Shown piece after piece: positions 16,748 through 26,395 of a stretch of 64,000 bases of DNA. Source of the DNA: Psychrobacter celer (GTDB lineage: Bacteria; Pseudomonadota; Gammaproteobacteria; Pseudomonadales; Moraxellaceae); NCBI RefSeq assembly GCF_016107555.1, contig NZ_JABASU010000014.1, positions 1 to 64,000 of the forward strand. The letters are read 5' to 3'. The notes beneath the pieces were generated by a model that saw nothing but the letters and a program-made list of their open reading frames with translations, ran no database searches and had not been told where the DNA came from. The translations under genes were made by a program, and so were the position numbers. Position 1 is the first letter of the stretch, and every line of letters begins with the position of its first letter.

Positions 16748-17070
16748 ACATCAGCGCCGACAGATTGAGCTTATTATGCTAAATGGTGTCAACAGTCAGG
16801 CGGTTTTACATATAATGACGACTAATCATAGTCAAAAAAAACCAAATCAGCTACACTATTTACCAAAAATTATAAGATGAGCACAGGCTGCTGCATTTAT
16901 GCTCAGCAATAGCCATCGTGCCACACGCGCGCTTATCTACTGATAAAAGCGATGATGACCAAGATAGGCGTCACTATTTTAGCAAGGTTTTGCCAGACTT
17001 ATCACTACTTTAGTTGTTGACCACCGACATTTACTTTTTTATAACCGATAATACGATTTTAGAGAGCCCT

Positions 17071-18153
17071 ATGACCCAGCCGCTACCCAACAGCCGCCAG
17101 CAGCAATTGCACGACTGGCTACAAGCAGTCTTTACAGAGCAGACCTTTGATTTACAGAGTCTGCCAGGAGATGCCAGCGCGCGTCAGTATCATCGCCTGC
17201 AGCTGACAACAGAGCCTCAATCGCAAGCGGCACGTTATATTGTCATGGATTCGGCTGATGAACAAGACGCTATGCGTCAGTTTATCAATGTCGCCAAATT
17301 GATGGCACCTGTGATCAATGTACCAACGCTGATCGCGCAGGATGTGGCAAAAGGCTTTTTGGTGTTACAAGACTTTGGTACGGTAGAGTTTGCTCATTTG
17401 CTGGTTAAAGCCACACCCGAGCAAGTCGATCGCCATTATCAGCTGGCCATGCAGACGTTGGCCGCATTACAAACACTCTCTGTTGAACAAGAAACATCTG
17501 AGTATCAGCTGCCTGATTATGACAGTGCACTGCTAGACCGAGAGATGGATTTGTTTAGTGAATGGTTTATGCCATATATCGGCGTGGCAGTTGATCCAAA
17601 GCTGTGGCATGCGCTAAAAGCGGTATTGATACAAGAGATTTTGCAGCAGCCAGCAGTCGTCGTCCATCGCGATTATCACAGCCGCAACTTGATGCAAGAT
17701 CAAGCCGATCACTCACGCTTGGGGGTAATTGATTTTCAAGATGCGGTGATTGGCGCTTATACTTATGATTTGGTATCGCTGCTGCGAGATGCTTATGTGG
17801 AGTGGTCTGAGCCGCAGATATCTGCATGGACACGTGATTTTTGGCAATTACAAAAGCAAGCAGGTGTGAGCACAGCTGCCGATATCGCGCAGTTTGAAAA
17901 CGATATGAATGTCATGGGTGTCCAGCGCCATCTAAAGGTGCTGGGAATCTTTGTCCGCCTATCGCAGCGCGATGGCAAAGACCGCTATTTGGCCGATATT
18001 CCGAAAGTGATGCGCGATTTTATGGTTGAGCTAGAATGGTTGGAGGCGCATGGCAGCCTGCAGATGCAGCAAGCGGTGGCACCTTTTAATGACTATCTAA
18101 GAGAGCACATATTGCCAGCGTATCAGCGTCAGTTTGTGCAGCAATATATTTAG
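17071..18153 (+). CDS. amgK: N-acetylmuramate/N-acetylglucosamine anomeric kinase
   Basis: 360 residues from the ATG at 17071 (GAGAG upstream). It has an aminoglycoside-phosphotransferase-like kinase fold: VVVHRDYHSRNLM carries the catalytic H199/D201 and N206, and GVIDFQD carries the metal-binding D221. AmgK phosphorylates sugars from peptidoglycan recycling at the anomeric carbon, and MurU next to it makes the UDP-sugar. The pair lies opposite lptD-surA, the gene order seen in Pseudomonas. Orthology is supported by this context as well as sequence. Confidence 0.88.
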   Translation: MTQPLPNSRQQQLHDWLQAVFTEQTFDLQSLPGDASARQYHRLQLTTEPQSQAARYIVMDSADEQDAMRQFINVAKLMAPVINVPTLIAQDVAKGFLVLQDFGTVEFAHLLVKATPEQVDRHYQLAMQTLAALQTLSVEQETSEYQLPDYDSALLDREMDLFSEWFMPYIGVAVDPKLWHALKAVLIQEILQQPAVVVHRDYHSRNLMQDQADHSRLGVIDFQDAVIGAYTYDLVSLLRDAYVEWSEPQISAWTRDFWQLQKQAGVSTAADIAQFENDMNVMGVQRHLKVLGIFVRLSQRDGKDRYLADIPKVMRDFMVELEWLEAHGSLQMQQAVAPFNDYLREHILPAYQRQFVQQYI

Positions 18154-18169
18154 GCCATTTTTAGCCCAT

Positions 18170-18211
18170 TTAAATAACTATCGAGTGAATTGAAGGCACA
18201 CCCTAGGCAGT
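18170..18211. repeat. Dispersed repeat, half-copy (ACTATCGA..CACRCCCT family)
   Basis: ATAACTATCGAGTGAATTG followed by AAGGCACACCCTA, 50-90 bases before murU. It aligns with 52918-52953 upstream of ung and with the right half of the palindrome at 45451-45500. Confidence 0.6.
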
Positions 18212-18260
18212 ATTTAGCAGTATTTAAAAGCAATAACAAAAACAAAAACACGGAGCGCAC

Positions 18261-19004
18261 ATGTCTAAGACCAACCAAGCAACGATTACCCAAGCAATGA
18301 TTTTGGCAGCTGGCAAGGGTACGCGTCTGCGGCCGCTGACCTTAGAGACTCCTAAGCCTTTGGTAGAAGTGGGCGGTCAGCCGCTGATCGTCTGGCATAT
18401 CAAGGCACTACGAGCGGCTGGTATTACCGACATCACCATCAACGCCTCATGGCTCGCCGATACCCTGGTAGAGAGGTTGGGTGACGGGGCACAATATGGC
18501 GTGACCCTGCATTGGTCGGTCGAAAGCGATGAGCCACTGGAGACGGCAGGAGGGATATTTCAGGCACTGCAGGCAGCCAAGCTACGAGATGAGCCGTTTA
18601 TTTTAGTCAACTCGGATGTGTGGACGACTTACGATTTTTCGCAACTGATTGATTATAAGCTGGGGGCGGACCAGCGCGCGCATCTATTGCTGATTGACAA
18701 TCCAGAGCATAATAGTGGCGGAGATTTCGCCATTAACAATGGTCTTGCCAGCGAGCAGCCGATTGATAATGCGGACAAATATACCTTTGCTGGTATCAGC
18801 GTGATGTCGCCAAGACTGGTCGATGGGTTGGCCTCAGGTCAGCCAGCGGCCCTAGCACCGCTGCTCAAGCAGGCGATGATGAAGTTTCAAATCACCGCCG
18901 AGGTGATAGCAGATAACTGGATAGACGTTGGCACACCTGAACGTTTGGCGCAAGTCAATGAGTTTATCGATGATAAAGGAGCCGCCAGTCATCAAGGCGC
19001 TTAG
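18261..19004 (+). CDS. murU: N-acetylmuramate alpha-1-phosphate uridylyltransferase
   Basis: 247 residues with a sugar nucleotidyltransferase fold. The signature MILAAGKGTRLRPLTLETPK is at about 13-32, the metal Asp is in LVNSDVWT, and WIDVGTPERL is near the C-terminus. It acts after AmgK in the recycling pathway that bypasses de novo UDP-MurNAc synthesis. It follows amgK by 107 bases that contain a dispersed repeat, so expression may be partly separate. Start preceded by GGAGCG. Confidence 0.9.
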   Translation: MSKTNQATITQAMILAAGKGTRLRPLTLETPKPLVEVGGQPLIVWHIKALRAAGITDITINASWLADTLVERLGDGAQYGVTLHWSVESDEPLETAGGIFQALQAAKLRDEPFILVNSDVWTTYDFSQLIDYKLGADQRAHLLLIDNPEHNSGGDFAINNGLASEQPIDNADKYTFAGISVMSPRLVDGLASGQPAALAPLLKQAMMKFQITAEVIADNWIDVGTPERLAQVNEFIDDKGAASHQGA

Positions 19005-19025
19005 CGCTCACTGTCTATAGGACAA

Positions 19026-19060
19026 TAAAAAAGCAGCGACCATTTATGGCGCTGCTTTTT
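19026..19060. terminator. Bidirectional terminator between murU and the bd-oxidase genes
   Basis: AAAAAAGCAGCG and CGCTGCTTTTT pair around a 9-base loop, giving T runs on both strands. Confidence 0.8.
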
Positions 19061-19120
19061 GGTTTGTTAGGGCACGATAAGCCATAAAGAGTGGGTTACC
19101 CAACGCTAGGCACCTATGAG

Positions 19121-19237
19121 CTAGACACCCATAGCCAGCTTAATCAATTGGGCAATGGTAAAAATCACCAAAAAACCCGCGATATATAGACCAATAAACC
19201 ATGCCCATTGTGATTGCTTTTTACTGAGCTTTTTCAT
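19121..19237 (-). CDS. Small DUF2474-like subunit of cyanide-insensitive bd oxidase
   Basis: This 38-residue frame reads MKKLSKKQSQWAWFIGLY, a hydrophobic helix, then IKLAMGV. The ATG has a good AGGAG site seven bases upstream. The Trp-x-Trp motif before a single TM helix fits DUF2474-type small proteins found with CioAB oxidases, analogous to CydX. It lies 164 bases after cioB in the same direction, before the terminator at 19026-19060. Confidence 0.75.
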   Translation of the reverse strand: MKKLSKKQSQWAWFIGLYIAGFLVIFTIAQLIKLAMGV

Positions 19238-19401
19238 ATTCGTCTCCTATCTTTTTATAGATATGCCATACGAGCGGGCGTAGTGACCGCCACCTTTTGC
19301 GGTAGCCTGTCACTTTTTAGCTGTCATTTTTCTGGTGCTACTTGTTTCTCATACTACTTGTTTCTCATGCTACTTGTGCTGACTTAGCACATATACTACG
19401 C

Positions 19402-20418
19402 CTAGTACATATGCTCATGATCTGTCTTGCCCTTAAAAGTATAGTAGGCAAAAGCGGTATAACTTAAGATAATCGGTAGCATGATAGCGGCCCCAATCAG
19501 CATAAAGGATAGCGAGGTGTCCGCTGCTGCTGCTTCATAAATCGTCATTTCATACGGGACGATATAAGGGAAAACGGCAAAACAGACCCCGATATAACCC
19601 ATCAAAAATAACGCCACCGTCAAGAGAAATGGGCGATATTCACGCTCCGTCTTTAAATCTTTACGCATCAAAAAGAATAAGAGCAGCACGATAATCGGCA
19701 TGGGTGCCAAATATAGCAAGCCTGGGAAGCTAAACCAGCCCTCAAGCGCCTTGATATCAGAAAAATACATAAAGCCTGTGACGACGACCATTGCGATGAT
19801 CAGTGCCAATAGCATCCAGCCTGAAACCTTGCGTGCCCATACTTGTAAAGTGTGCTCGGTTTTGATAATGAGCCACGTAGAGCCAAGTAGCGCATAGCCG
19901 ATAATCATGGCAATACCGCAAATGATAGAAAAAGGTGTGAACCAATCAAAAGGCCCGCCTGTATAGAGACGATTGCTTGCCTCAATCCCTTGTATCAACG
20001 CGCCCAACATCAGCCCTTGGCAAAAAGTCGCCACCACGGAGCCGATAAAGAAAAAACTGTCCCATACGTGACGACGTGAGGAGGCTTTAAAACGAAACTC
20101 AAACGCCACGCCGCGCATGATCAGGCCAAACAGCATAAAAATGACCGGCAGATACAAGCCTGTCATGATAATGCCATAAGCGACTGGGAAGGCTGCGAAT
20201 AAACCGCCACCGCCCAGTACCAGCCACGTCTCGTTGCCATCCCAAAAAGGCGCGATAGAGTTCATCATGCGGCTACGGTTTTTGTCTGAGCCTGCAAAAG
20301 GAAATAAAATCCCGCAGCCTAAATCAAAACCATCAAGCAACACATAAATAAAGACAGATAAGGCAATCAAGCCACCCCAGATCAAAGGTAAGTCTAATAC
20401 ATCACCGTAGTTAAACAT
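19402..20418 (-). CDS. cioB: Cyanide-insensitive (bd-type) ubiquinol oxidase subunit II
   Basis: 338 residues with about nine TM helices. The N-terminus (LPLIWGGLIALSVFIYVLLDGFDLG) is the CydB signature, and APFWDGNETWLVLGGGGLFAAFP is the next conserved block. It stabilises the haem-bearing subunit I in the inner membrane, where the enzyme oxidises ubiquinol and reduces oxygen without pumping protons. The start codon overlaps the cioA stop (TAATG), so they are translationally coupled. Confidence 0.95.
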   Translation of the reverse strand: MFNYGDVLDLPLIWGGLIALSVFIYVLLDGFDLGCGILFPFAGSDKNRSRMMNSIAPFWDGNETWLVLGGGGLFAAFPVAYGIIMTGLYLPVIFMLFGLIMRGVAFEFRFKASSRRHVWDSFFFIGSVVATFCQGLMLGALIQGIEASNRLYTGGPFDWFTPFSIICGIAMIIGYALLGSTWLIIKTEHTLQVWARKVSGWMLLALIIAMVVVTGFMYFSDIKALEGWFSFPGLLYLAPMPIIVLLLFFLMRKDLKTEREYRPFLLTVALFLMGYIGVCFAVFPYIVPYEMTIYEAAAADTSLSFMLIGAAIMLPIILSYTAFAYYTFKGKTDHEHMY

Positions 20419-21914
20419 TAGCGTAACCCTCCATCATCGACATCATCAGCAGGTGTATCGATATTTTCTTTTGTACTTTGATCAGGACTGCTATCACCGC
20501 TTAGTGTCCGTCCCTGACTTTCTGTGACTGAGTGCTCATAGAAGTTGTCCTCAGCGGGATCTTCAAACGGTTTTGGCCCCTGCGCGATCAGTCGCAAGAT
20601 ATAAAAACTCCCTGCGCCAAAGACAAACACATAAAGCACAATAAAACCAATCAGTGTCGTGGCGACTTGCTGAGCGGCGAGGGGTGACATACTCTCAGCT
20701 GTACGTATCACGCCATATACCGTCCATGGCTGACGTCCTGTTTCGGTGACAAACCAACCAGCCAGCAGTGCGATAAAACCAAGCGGCGTCATCATCATCC
20801 AAGCACGGTGAAACCAGACACTTTGGGGGTCATACTGTTGTTTTTTAAAGTATTTATACAGACTAAATAAGCCGACCAACACCATGAGCGTGCCAATACC
20901 GACCATAATACGAAACGCCCAAAATACAATAGCCACAGGGGGCTGATCTTCAGGTGCCCAGTTTTTGAGACCCTTAACCTCACCATCAAACGAATGGGTG
21001 AGAATCAAGCCTGAAACATAAGGGATGGCTACCTCGTACTTATTGGTTTGGTTTTCTTGATCAGGCAACGCAAACAAGCGCAGAGCCGCGCCGCGCTCAT
21101 CTTCCCAGATACCTTCCATAGCAGCGATTTTGGCTGGCTGATGCTCTAGGGTGTTAAGACCGTGCTCATCACCAATCAACACCTGTGCTGGCGCGACAAA
21201 TATCGCCATAATCATCGCCATACCTAACATGACACGGCCATGCTGACGGTGCTCTTTGTGCTTTTTAGACTGCAGATAGTAAGCACCGATACCGCCAACG
21301 ACAAAGGCGGTGGTCAAAAACGCCGCCGTCATCATATGGGCATAACGGTAAGGAAAGGAGGGGTTAAAGATAATCTCAAACCAGTTGGTAGGATATAAGA
21401 TGCCATCCGCGCCCAGCATAAAGCCCTGCGGCGTCTGCATAAAGCTGTTGGCAGACAAAATCCAAAATCCTGAAATTAGCGTACCGATGGCAACAATGGC
21501 TGTCGAAGCAAAGTGCATCCGCTTACTCACGCGGCCCCAGCCAAACAGCATAATCCCTAAAAAGGACGCCTCTAAGAAAAACGCGGTCAATACCTCATAG
21601 GCAAGTAGGGGACCTAAAACGTTACCAGCCTTGTCCGAAAACACCGCCCAGTTGGTACCGAACTGGTAGGACATCACCACGCCCGAGACCACCCCCATAC
21701 CAAAGACCACGGCAAATATTTTGACCCAATGCTTATAGACTTCAGCATAAATAGGCTCGCCGGTCTTTAACCAACGGAACTCAAGCACCGTCAGCCAGCT
21801 GGCCAGACCAATAGAAAAGGCGGGGAAAACAATATGAAATGAGATAACAAAAGCGAATTGGATACGCGCCAGCATCAGCGCATCGAGCTGGTCAATCATA
21901 AACGTAGCGAACAT
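20418..21914 (-). CDS. cioA: Cyanide-insensitive (bd-type) ubiquinol oxidase subunit I
   Basis: 498 residues with an axial haem His in QFAFVISFHIVFPAF (H27), a GRQPW block (TETGRQPWTVYGVIRT) and the quinol-binding periplasmic loop. The Q-loop is short (about PYVSGLILTHSFDGEVKGL), which marks the CioA type rather than the long-loop CydA. A C-terminal tail (about 455-498) is acidic and Ser/Asp-rich, unusual for the family. First gene of a cioA-cioB-DUF2474 operon; such oxidases support respiration at low oxygen or under inhibitors. Confidence 0.94.
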   Translation of the reverse strand: MFATFMIDQLDALMLARIQFAFVISFHIVFPAFSIGLASWLTVLEFRWLKTGEPIYAEVYKHWVKIFAVVFGMGVVSGVVMSYQFGTNWAVFSDKAGNVLGPLLAYEVLTAFFLEASFLGIMLFGWGRVSKRMHFASTAIVAIGTLISGFWILSANSFMQTPQGFMLGADGILYPTNWFEIIFNPSFPYRYAHMMTAAFLTTAFVVGGIGAYYLQSKKHKEHRQHGRVMLGMAMIMAIFVAPAQVLIGDEHGLNTLEHQPAKIAAMEGIWEDERGAALRLFALPDQENQTNKYEVAIPYVSGLILTHSFDGEVKGLKNWAPEDQPPVAIVFWAFRIMVGIGTLMVLVGLFSLYKYFKKQQYDPQSVWFHRAWMMMTPLGFIALLAGWFVTETGRQPWTVYGVIRTAESMSPLAAQQVATTLIGFIVLYVFVFGAGSFYILRLIAQGPKPFEDPAEDNFYEHSVTESQGRTLSGDSSPDQSTKENIDTPADDVDDGGLR

Positions 21915-22415
21915 AAACGGTTACCCTTATCTGTTAGCTGAATAGCGCAGGCTTCCCTCAAACGCTCAAATAACAGTCTGCATACTGTCTTTATTTATAT
22001 ATAGGCAGTAGGCAGATTGTGTTTCAGTATGGATTAGCGCGCGACCTAAATGATACATGGTGGCTAAGCTAACGACTGTTTAGCTGAATTAAGTAATTTA
22101 CATCCTTATAAATTAATACATGACTGTTATGTGCTTTCAATATATTATGCGCCTCCCTCGGTACACACGCAAGCGATGCAGCACCCTGATGGCCTACCTA
22201 GTAGTCACGAGTATTTGTGCTAAAAAAACAAATAACTTCTTTAAAATAATAGTAAAAACAATTAGTTGTGATAAAGTTTCTGCACTACTATCAGGGCGGC
22301 TATTATGCCTGTCTATCATCGAGTGAGGTACAAATCTGCAACATGTTATCAGTTTGTAGCGCTTCTACATTTCCTTACAGTCAGCTGCTCATTATCTGCG
22401 GCAACGGCTTGAGTG
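21915..22415. other. 501-bp spacer upstream of cioA, no supported gene
   Basis: Small open frames here lack ribosome sites and family resemblance. The AT-rich half near 22200-22260 and the region next to cioA presumably hold the cioA promoter, but no consensus box stands out. Confidence 0.5.
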
Positions 22416-24881
22416 TTATTCTTGTAATTGCTTGTGCAAGATCCGCCGTAGCGTCAAGATGGTCTGGGGGTTGCTCTGAATACTATGACCCCCATTTATA
22501 ATGGTCTCAGAAGCTGCACCGTCTAAGTGCGCACTGGTATAAGGTACGATGCCGTCTGATAGACGTTCAGTCAACGCTTGACTGATGTTTTTATCGACGG
22601 TGACTGCGGCCACCAGCGGCTGTGTCGATGCTTTATCATTAGCAGCGTCGGCGGTACTGTCTTTCTCGTCTTTTATGGCTTGTGACAAGTCGATTTTGGC
22701 ATTGCCTGGCTGCATCTGTGCCAGCCCTTTGGTGATATCTGAATCGTTATTGGCGATGATGGAGTGATAAGTAATACGGTCATTGATGGAGATGTCTCGG
22801 GTCAATTGAATAAATGAGGATTTGTCACTCAATTGGCTGGCACCGTTTTGTAGGTATAAAGCGCCAAGTGGGTTTTGTGCCAAGTCGCCTTGGGTGGCAA
22901 TGGTCGCCAGATTGTCTGTGACCGTCTTGACCAGCCCAACGGGCAGATACACAATGCGGCGCAGCGCACGGGTAAACCAGCGGTCTGCATAATCGGTGCC
23001 GCGAAACGGCGCTGATAAAAACACCGCTGTATCCACTTGCGGTAAGGTTGTGAGCTCAAAGCGCTCTTTGAGCTCGGTCTCACCAAATGAGGCTTTAAGA
23101 GCATCACGAATTTGCCGCTTTTCGCTATTAGAGAGCAGGTTTTGATCGTCTAAGCTGTCTAAATCGTCGACCAGATTGTCGTCTGATAGCATCATACGGG
23201 CGATGACAGCGCCCATGCTGTGGCTGATAATCACGCTATTTTTGCTGGCGCGGTTCTGTCCTTGTGGGTCGGTTTGGGCATAAGTGCTATTGATCAGGCG
23301 CTGGATTTGATAGCGGTTTTCTAAAATCGGTAGATTGGTGGGATAAAATATCTGCCAGACTTGATAGTTATCGCGCAGCTTATCATCGTTTAAGATATCG
23401 TTGGTCAAATTGACCCACGTTGCAGGACTAGAGGCGAGGCCGTGCAGCATAATCAGCACGCGCTTATCAGGGTCATAGGGCTCGAGCATAAACAGCTTGG
23501 GCAGCCGGGCGTCAGGCTGGCGAGTAATGAGATTAAGATAACCGACACCATCCAGCTGGTTTTCTGCCAACCAAAGACCATAGCCTGCCGAAAAATTGGC
23601 TGCGATGGGGTGGTTATCACCCAAGATATTGACATGCTCTGTTTGATACGGGTTATAAAGATGGATATCGAGCGTGCGGCTGCTCAGCGTGTCTAAAACG
23701 CTATTGCCGCTGGGCTTGATAAGACCGGTCAATAACAAATGGCCTGTAGGATAGATACGCGAGCTTGGGTCGCTCTCATTCTCATTGACGCTGTCGCTGT
23801 TTTGCTCATAGGACAAGCGCCCCGCCAACGACGACGCCAATAGTTGCCGAATCGTTGTGGTATAACGATCATCTAACGATGCCACTAGGCTGATGCCCAG
23901 CCCCGGACGTTTGCTGATAGAGTTTAGGCCAGAGAGGCGCAGCTCGTAAGTGGAGACTAGGTCAGCAAGTGCTGAGGCTTGCTTGTGCGCATTTTGTAAG
24001 TAGCTAGTTTCGTTTGGTAGATAGACGCCAAGCTGATAGTCATCGACGGCTATTTTCATCACTTTGATTTGGTCAGTGGGTTTGCCTGTGAGCGGTGATA
24101 AATTGGCGATGGCTGCTTGCTCGCTGCTATCATGCTTGCTTGAGGTGATGGGGAGGTATTCTATCTGTGCCTCACCCATCAGTTTGTCCGTGCCATCAGC
24201 GGACTTGTACAGCTGAGTGATGATATCGTTGCTGGCCGCGTTATATATGTCTTGGGTCTGAATATCCGTATCATTGGGAATACGGTTTTGTTGCTGCGAC
24301 TGTCCGCTGGCCTTATCCGCTCCCTCAAAATCGTGTACGAGCGCGTCATAAAATAAATAGGTGTAGCTCGATTTTACTGCATCAAATAGCCGCTCTTGAT
24401 AGTCATTGAGACAGCGACTGGTGTTTTGTTGCTGGGCTTTGGCGTCTTCTGCACTTAGCGGCGCATTGGCATAGTAGGGATCAAGCGGCGGACGAGACAA
24501 GGCGTCGCGGCAAGCTTGCGAGCGTGCCAACTGACGGGCTTTGGCATAGTGTAGCTCGGCAAAAATCGCTAAAGCAGGGCGGTAGTGTTTATTTAGTATG
24601 CTATCGGTCAACTGCGTCAAGCACAGATCAAACTGCTGCATACAGGCTTGCTCGTTTAGCCCTGCAGATAGCAGCGCTGAGGCGGTGTCACTACTCAGTT
24701 TTTTGTCAGTGACGATATTGCCGCGCTGGTCGGTGATGGTCTTTGCGGAGGTTTGTTTGTTGACAGAAACCGTGCTGCAGGCAGGCAGTAGCGCTACTGC
24801 GGCAAGCAAGACTGCTAGGGTCATCGACCGCATTTTTTGATTGGTGTGCATCATCGGTTTGATAAGGCTAAGCGGTGTCAT
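22416..24881 (-). CDS. Large lipoprotein with alpha/beta-hydrolase (lipase/esterase-like) domain
   Basis: 821 residues. A lipobox (LLPAC, C35) predicts lipid anchoring. Residues about 60-440 are alpha-helical and not recognised. From about 465 an alpha/beta hydrolase begins: oxyanion region VLIMLHGLASSPATW, then the nucleophile elbow IISHSMGAV with S555 (the first Gly of GxSxG is Ser), and a C-terminal GHSIQSNPQT that may hold the catalytic His. It may be an envelope lipase or esterase; substrate unknown. Neighbours give no clear pathway. Start uncertain: ATGs at 24881 and 24854/24851 all lack strong ribosome sites. Confidence 0.75.
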   Translation of the reverse strand: MTPLSLIKPMMHTNQKMRSMTLAVLLAAVALLPACSTVSVNKQTSAKTITDQRGNIVTDKKLSSDTASALLSAGLNEQACMQQFDLCLTQLTDSILNKHYRPALAIFAELHYAKARQLARSQACRDALSRPPLDPYYANAPLSAEDAKAQQQNTSRCLNDYQERLFDAVKSSYTYLFYDALVHDFEGADKASGQSQQQNRIPNDTDIQTQDIYNAASNDIITQLYKSADGTDKLMGEAQIEYLPITSSKHDSSEQAAIANLSPLTGKPTDQIKVMKIAVDDYQLGVYLPNETSYLQNAHKQASALADLVSTYELRLSGLNSISKRPGLGISLVASLDDRYTTTIRQLLASSLAGRLSYEQNSDSVNENESDPSSRIYPTGHLLLTGLIKPSGNSVLDTLSSRTLDIHLYNPYQTEHVNILGDNHPIAANFSAGYGLWLAENQLDGVGYLNLITRQPDARLPKLFMLEPYDPDKRVLIMLHGLASSPATWVNLTNDILNDDKLRDNYQVWQIFYPTNLPILENRYQIQRLINSTYAQTDPQGQNRASKNSVIISHSMGAVIARMMLSDDNLVDDLDSLDDQNLLSNSEKRQIRDALKASFGETELKERFELTTLPQVDTAVFLSAPFRGTDYADRWFTRALRRIVYLPVGLVKTVTDNLATIATQGDLAQNPLGALYLQNGASQLSDKSSFIQLTRDISINDRITYHSIIANNDSDITKGLAQMQPGNAKIDLSQAIKDEKDSTADAANDKASTQPLVAAVTVDKNISQALTERLSDGIVPYTSAHLDGAASETIINGGHSIQSNPQTILTLRRILHKQLQE

Positions 24882-24982
24882 AAGTCAATCCCAAAAACGA
24901 GTGTCAAAAAAGCGAAGGAGTGCCGGCAGGCGTGCAGATAAGTGTAGCGTAACTTTTGTGATTAGACTATTTATTATCCAGC

Positions 24983-25019
24983 AAAAAACGCCTTCATTTT
25001 TAGTGAGAAAATGAAGGCG
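24983..25019 (-). terminator. Terminator of the TPR-protein gene
   Basis: CGCCTTCATTTT (24989-25000) pairs with AAAATGAAGGCG (25008-25019); the leftward transcript then runs into six U. Confidence 0.8.
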
Positions 25020-25059
25020 CTATAGGGGCTATCGGTCAAACAGGCTGATGTACAGCAGA

Positions 25060-26172
25060 TTAGACGCTTGGTTTGACATTGATGTCAGGGGCAGGAATAT
25101 CCCAGATATAAAACTTACCTTCTTCGATAAGTTTGATTTGCTGAGGAATAATGTCGTTGTCGGGGTTCTGACTTTCGAGGCGACGCAGACGCTCCAAGGC
25201 TTTGTCACGGCGATCGCTAAGAAGGTCTGATTGTGCCAAGCTTTGCTCTGCTTCGGTGTAGCCCAACGAGACGGCACGGTCTAAGTATTTTTGACCTTCT
25301 TTAAACCCGCCACCTTCTGAGAGCATCATGCCATACAAGAAGTTGGCTTCGCCGCTGTCTGGCTGAATTTTGATGGCGCGATCCACATACTGCCCACCGC
25401 GGATGGTATAGTCCGAGCCCAAGTCTAGGTTGCGGCCCATGCCATTGAGCTTCGCTGCCCGAATCAGTACATCATAAGACGCGTTTGGCTCTTTGGCATA
25501 AGGCTCAATCCACTCTGCCAACACCTTGATTTTTTCGCGGGTGTAGTGACGCTGTGAGCGGTTAGGGAAGTTGGGTGGGTAATGACGAGCGTTGGGTGAG
25601 ACATCTTTGATAAAGTCATCGAGTAGGCTGACATCAAGCTTGTCATTATTATCGCCCGTCTGCTGCGGAATCAGTACCGTTGGTACAAAGCTGACATCAG
25701 ACAGTTGTACTTGCGGCGTGGGGATGTTGGTCAGCTGACCACTACGAAGGTCGATGCCAGTGGCATTCATCGGACCTGGATCGTAGACACGTGTGGTACC
25801 AGTGAATTCAGGCGTCGCTGGTGGCCTGACGTCTTGTGGCTGCAACGTACTCATCGGCGGGCGGTTTTGTACGGTGGGTGGCTGCGGGGCGGTGACGGTT
25901 TGCGGTGCGGCAGCTTGAGGGGCTGGTGCATTGTTTGTGCTAGCCGCGTTATCCGCCTTTGGCTGAGCCAGACGAATGACACGTTTGCTTGAGTCGATGG
26001 CGCTCGGTACAGAGGCGGCGTTAGTGGCATCAGTCGCGCTGCTCGCAGCTTGTGCTTCGGCTGCATGAGCAGGCGCAGAGAGCATCATGGCGCAAGCGGC
26101 AGCAACGGCTGTCAGAGTTGCCAGCGCTGGCGCCTTGGGAGATACGCTGGTCGATAATGTAGTGGTTTTCAT
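25060..26172 (-). CDS. Secreted Pro/Ala-rich protein with TPR-like C-terminus
   Basis: 370 residues. A signal peptide (to about 39, APAHAAEA) is followed by a Pro/Ala/Thr-rich linker (about 40-150) and an alpha-helical C-terminus with TPR- or Sel1-like repeats (YVDRAIKIQPDSGEANFLYGMM; KYLDRAVSLGYTEA; KALERLRRLESQNPDN). Probably a periplasmic scaffold. It is monocistronic, with its own terminator. Function not recognised. Confidence 0.75.
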   Translation of the reverse strand: MKTTTLSTSVSPKAPALATLTAVAAACAMMLSAPAHAAEAQAASSATDATNAASVPSAIDSSKRVIRLAQPKADNAASTNNAPAPQAAAPQTVTAPQPPTVQNRPPMSTLQPQDVRPPATPEFTGTTRVYDPGPMNATGIDLRSGQLTNIPTPQVQLSDVSFVPTVLIPQQTGDNNDKLDVSLLDDFIKDVSPNARHYPPNFPNRSQRHYTREKIKVLAEWIEPYAKEPNASYDVLIRAAKLNGMGRNLDLGSDYTIRGGQYVDRAIKIQPDSGEANFLYGMMLSEGGGFKEGQKYLDRAVSLGYTEAEQSLAQSDLLSDRRDKALERLRRLESQNPDNDIIPQQIKLIEEGKFYIWDIPAPDINVKPSV

Positions 26173-26395
26173 AAAAATAGCTACCTTATTAGTAAGTCAA
26201 TATTAGTAAGTTAGTGTTTATTAGTATTCATAGGTCGGTTGTTGTATGATTTTATAATGTAGCTGCTGGGAAGTATTTACTCATCTGAAGATACCAGATA
26301 CCTGAGGCATCTCAGGGCAAAAGCGTACAAATTTTTCATACCCTAGCAAATTAAACTGAGCGCTATCAGTAGTAGGATTGTTAATACGATGGCTT

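Noticed and set aside
16764..16792. Possible leftward promoter TTGACA-17-CTCAAT before lptD
   Set aside because: The -10 hexamer is poor and the start would lie about 10 bases from the chosen ATG; kept only as a reason to doubt the ATG at 16747.
22120..22501. Short open frames in the spacer before cioA
   Set aside because: No ribosome site, odd composition and no recognisable domain; they are probably chance frames.
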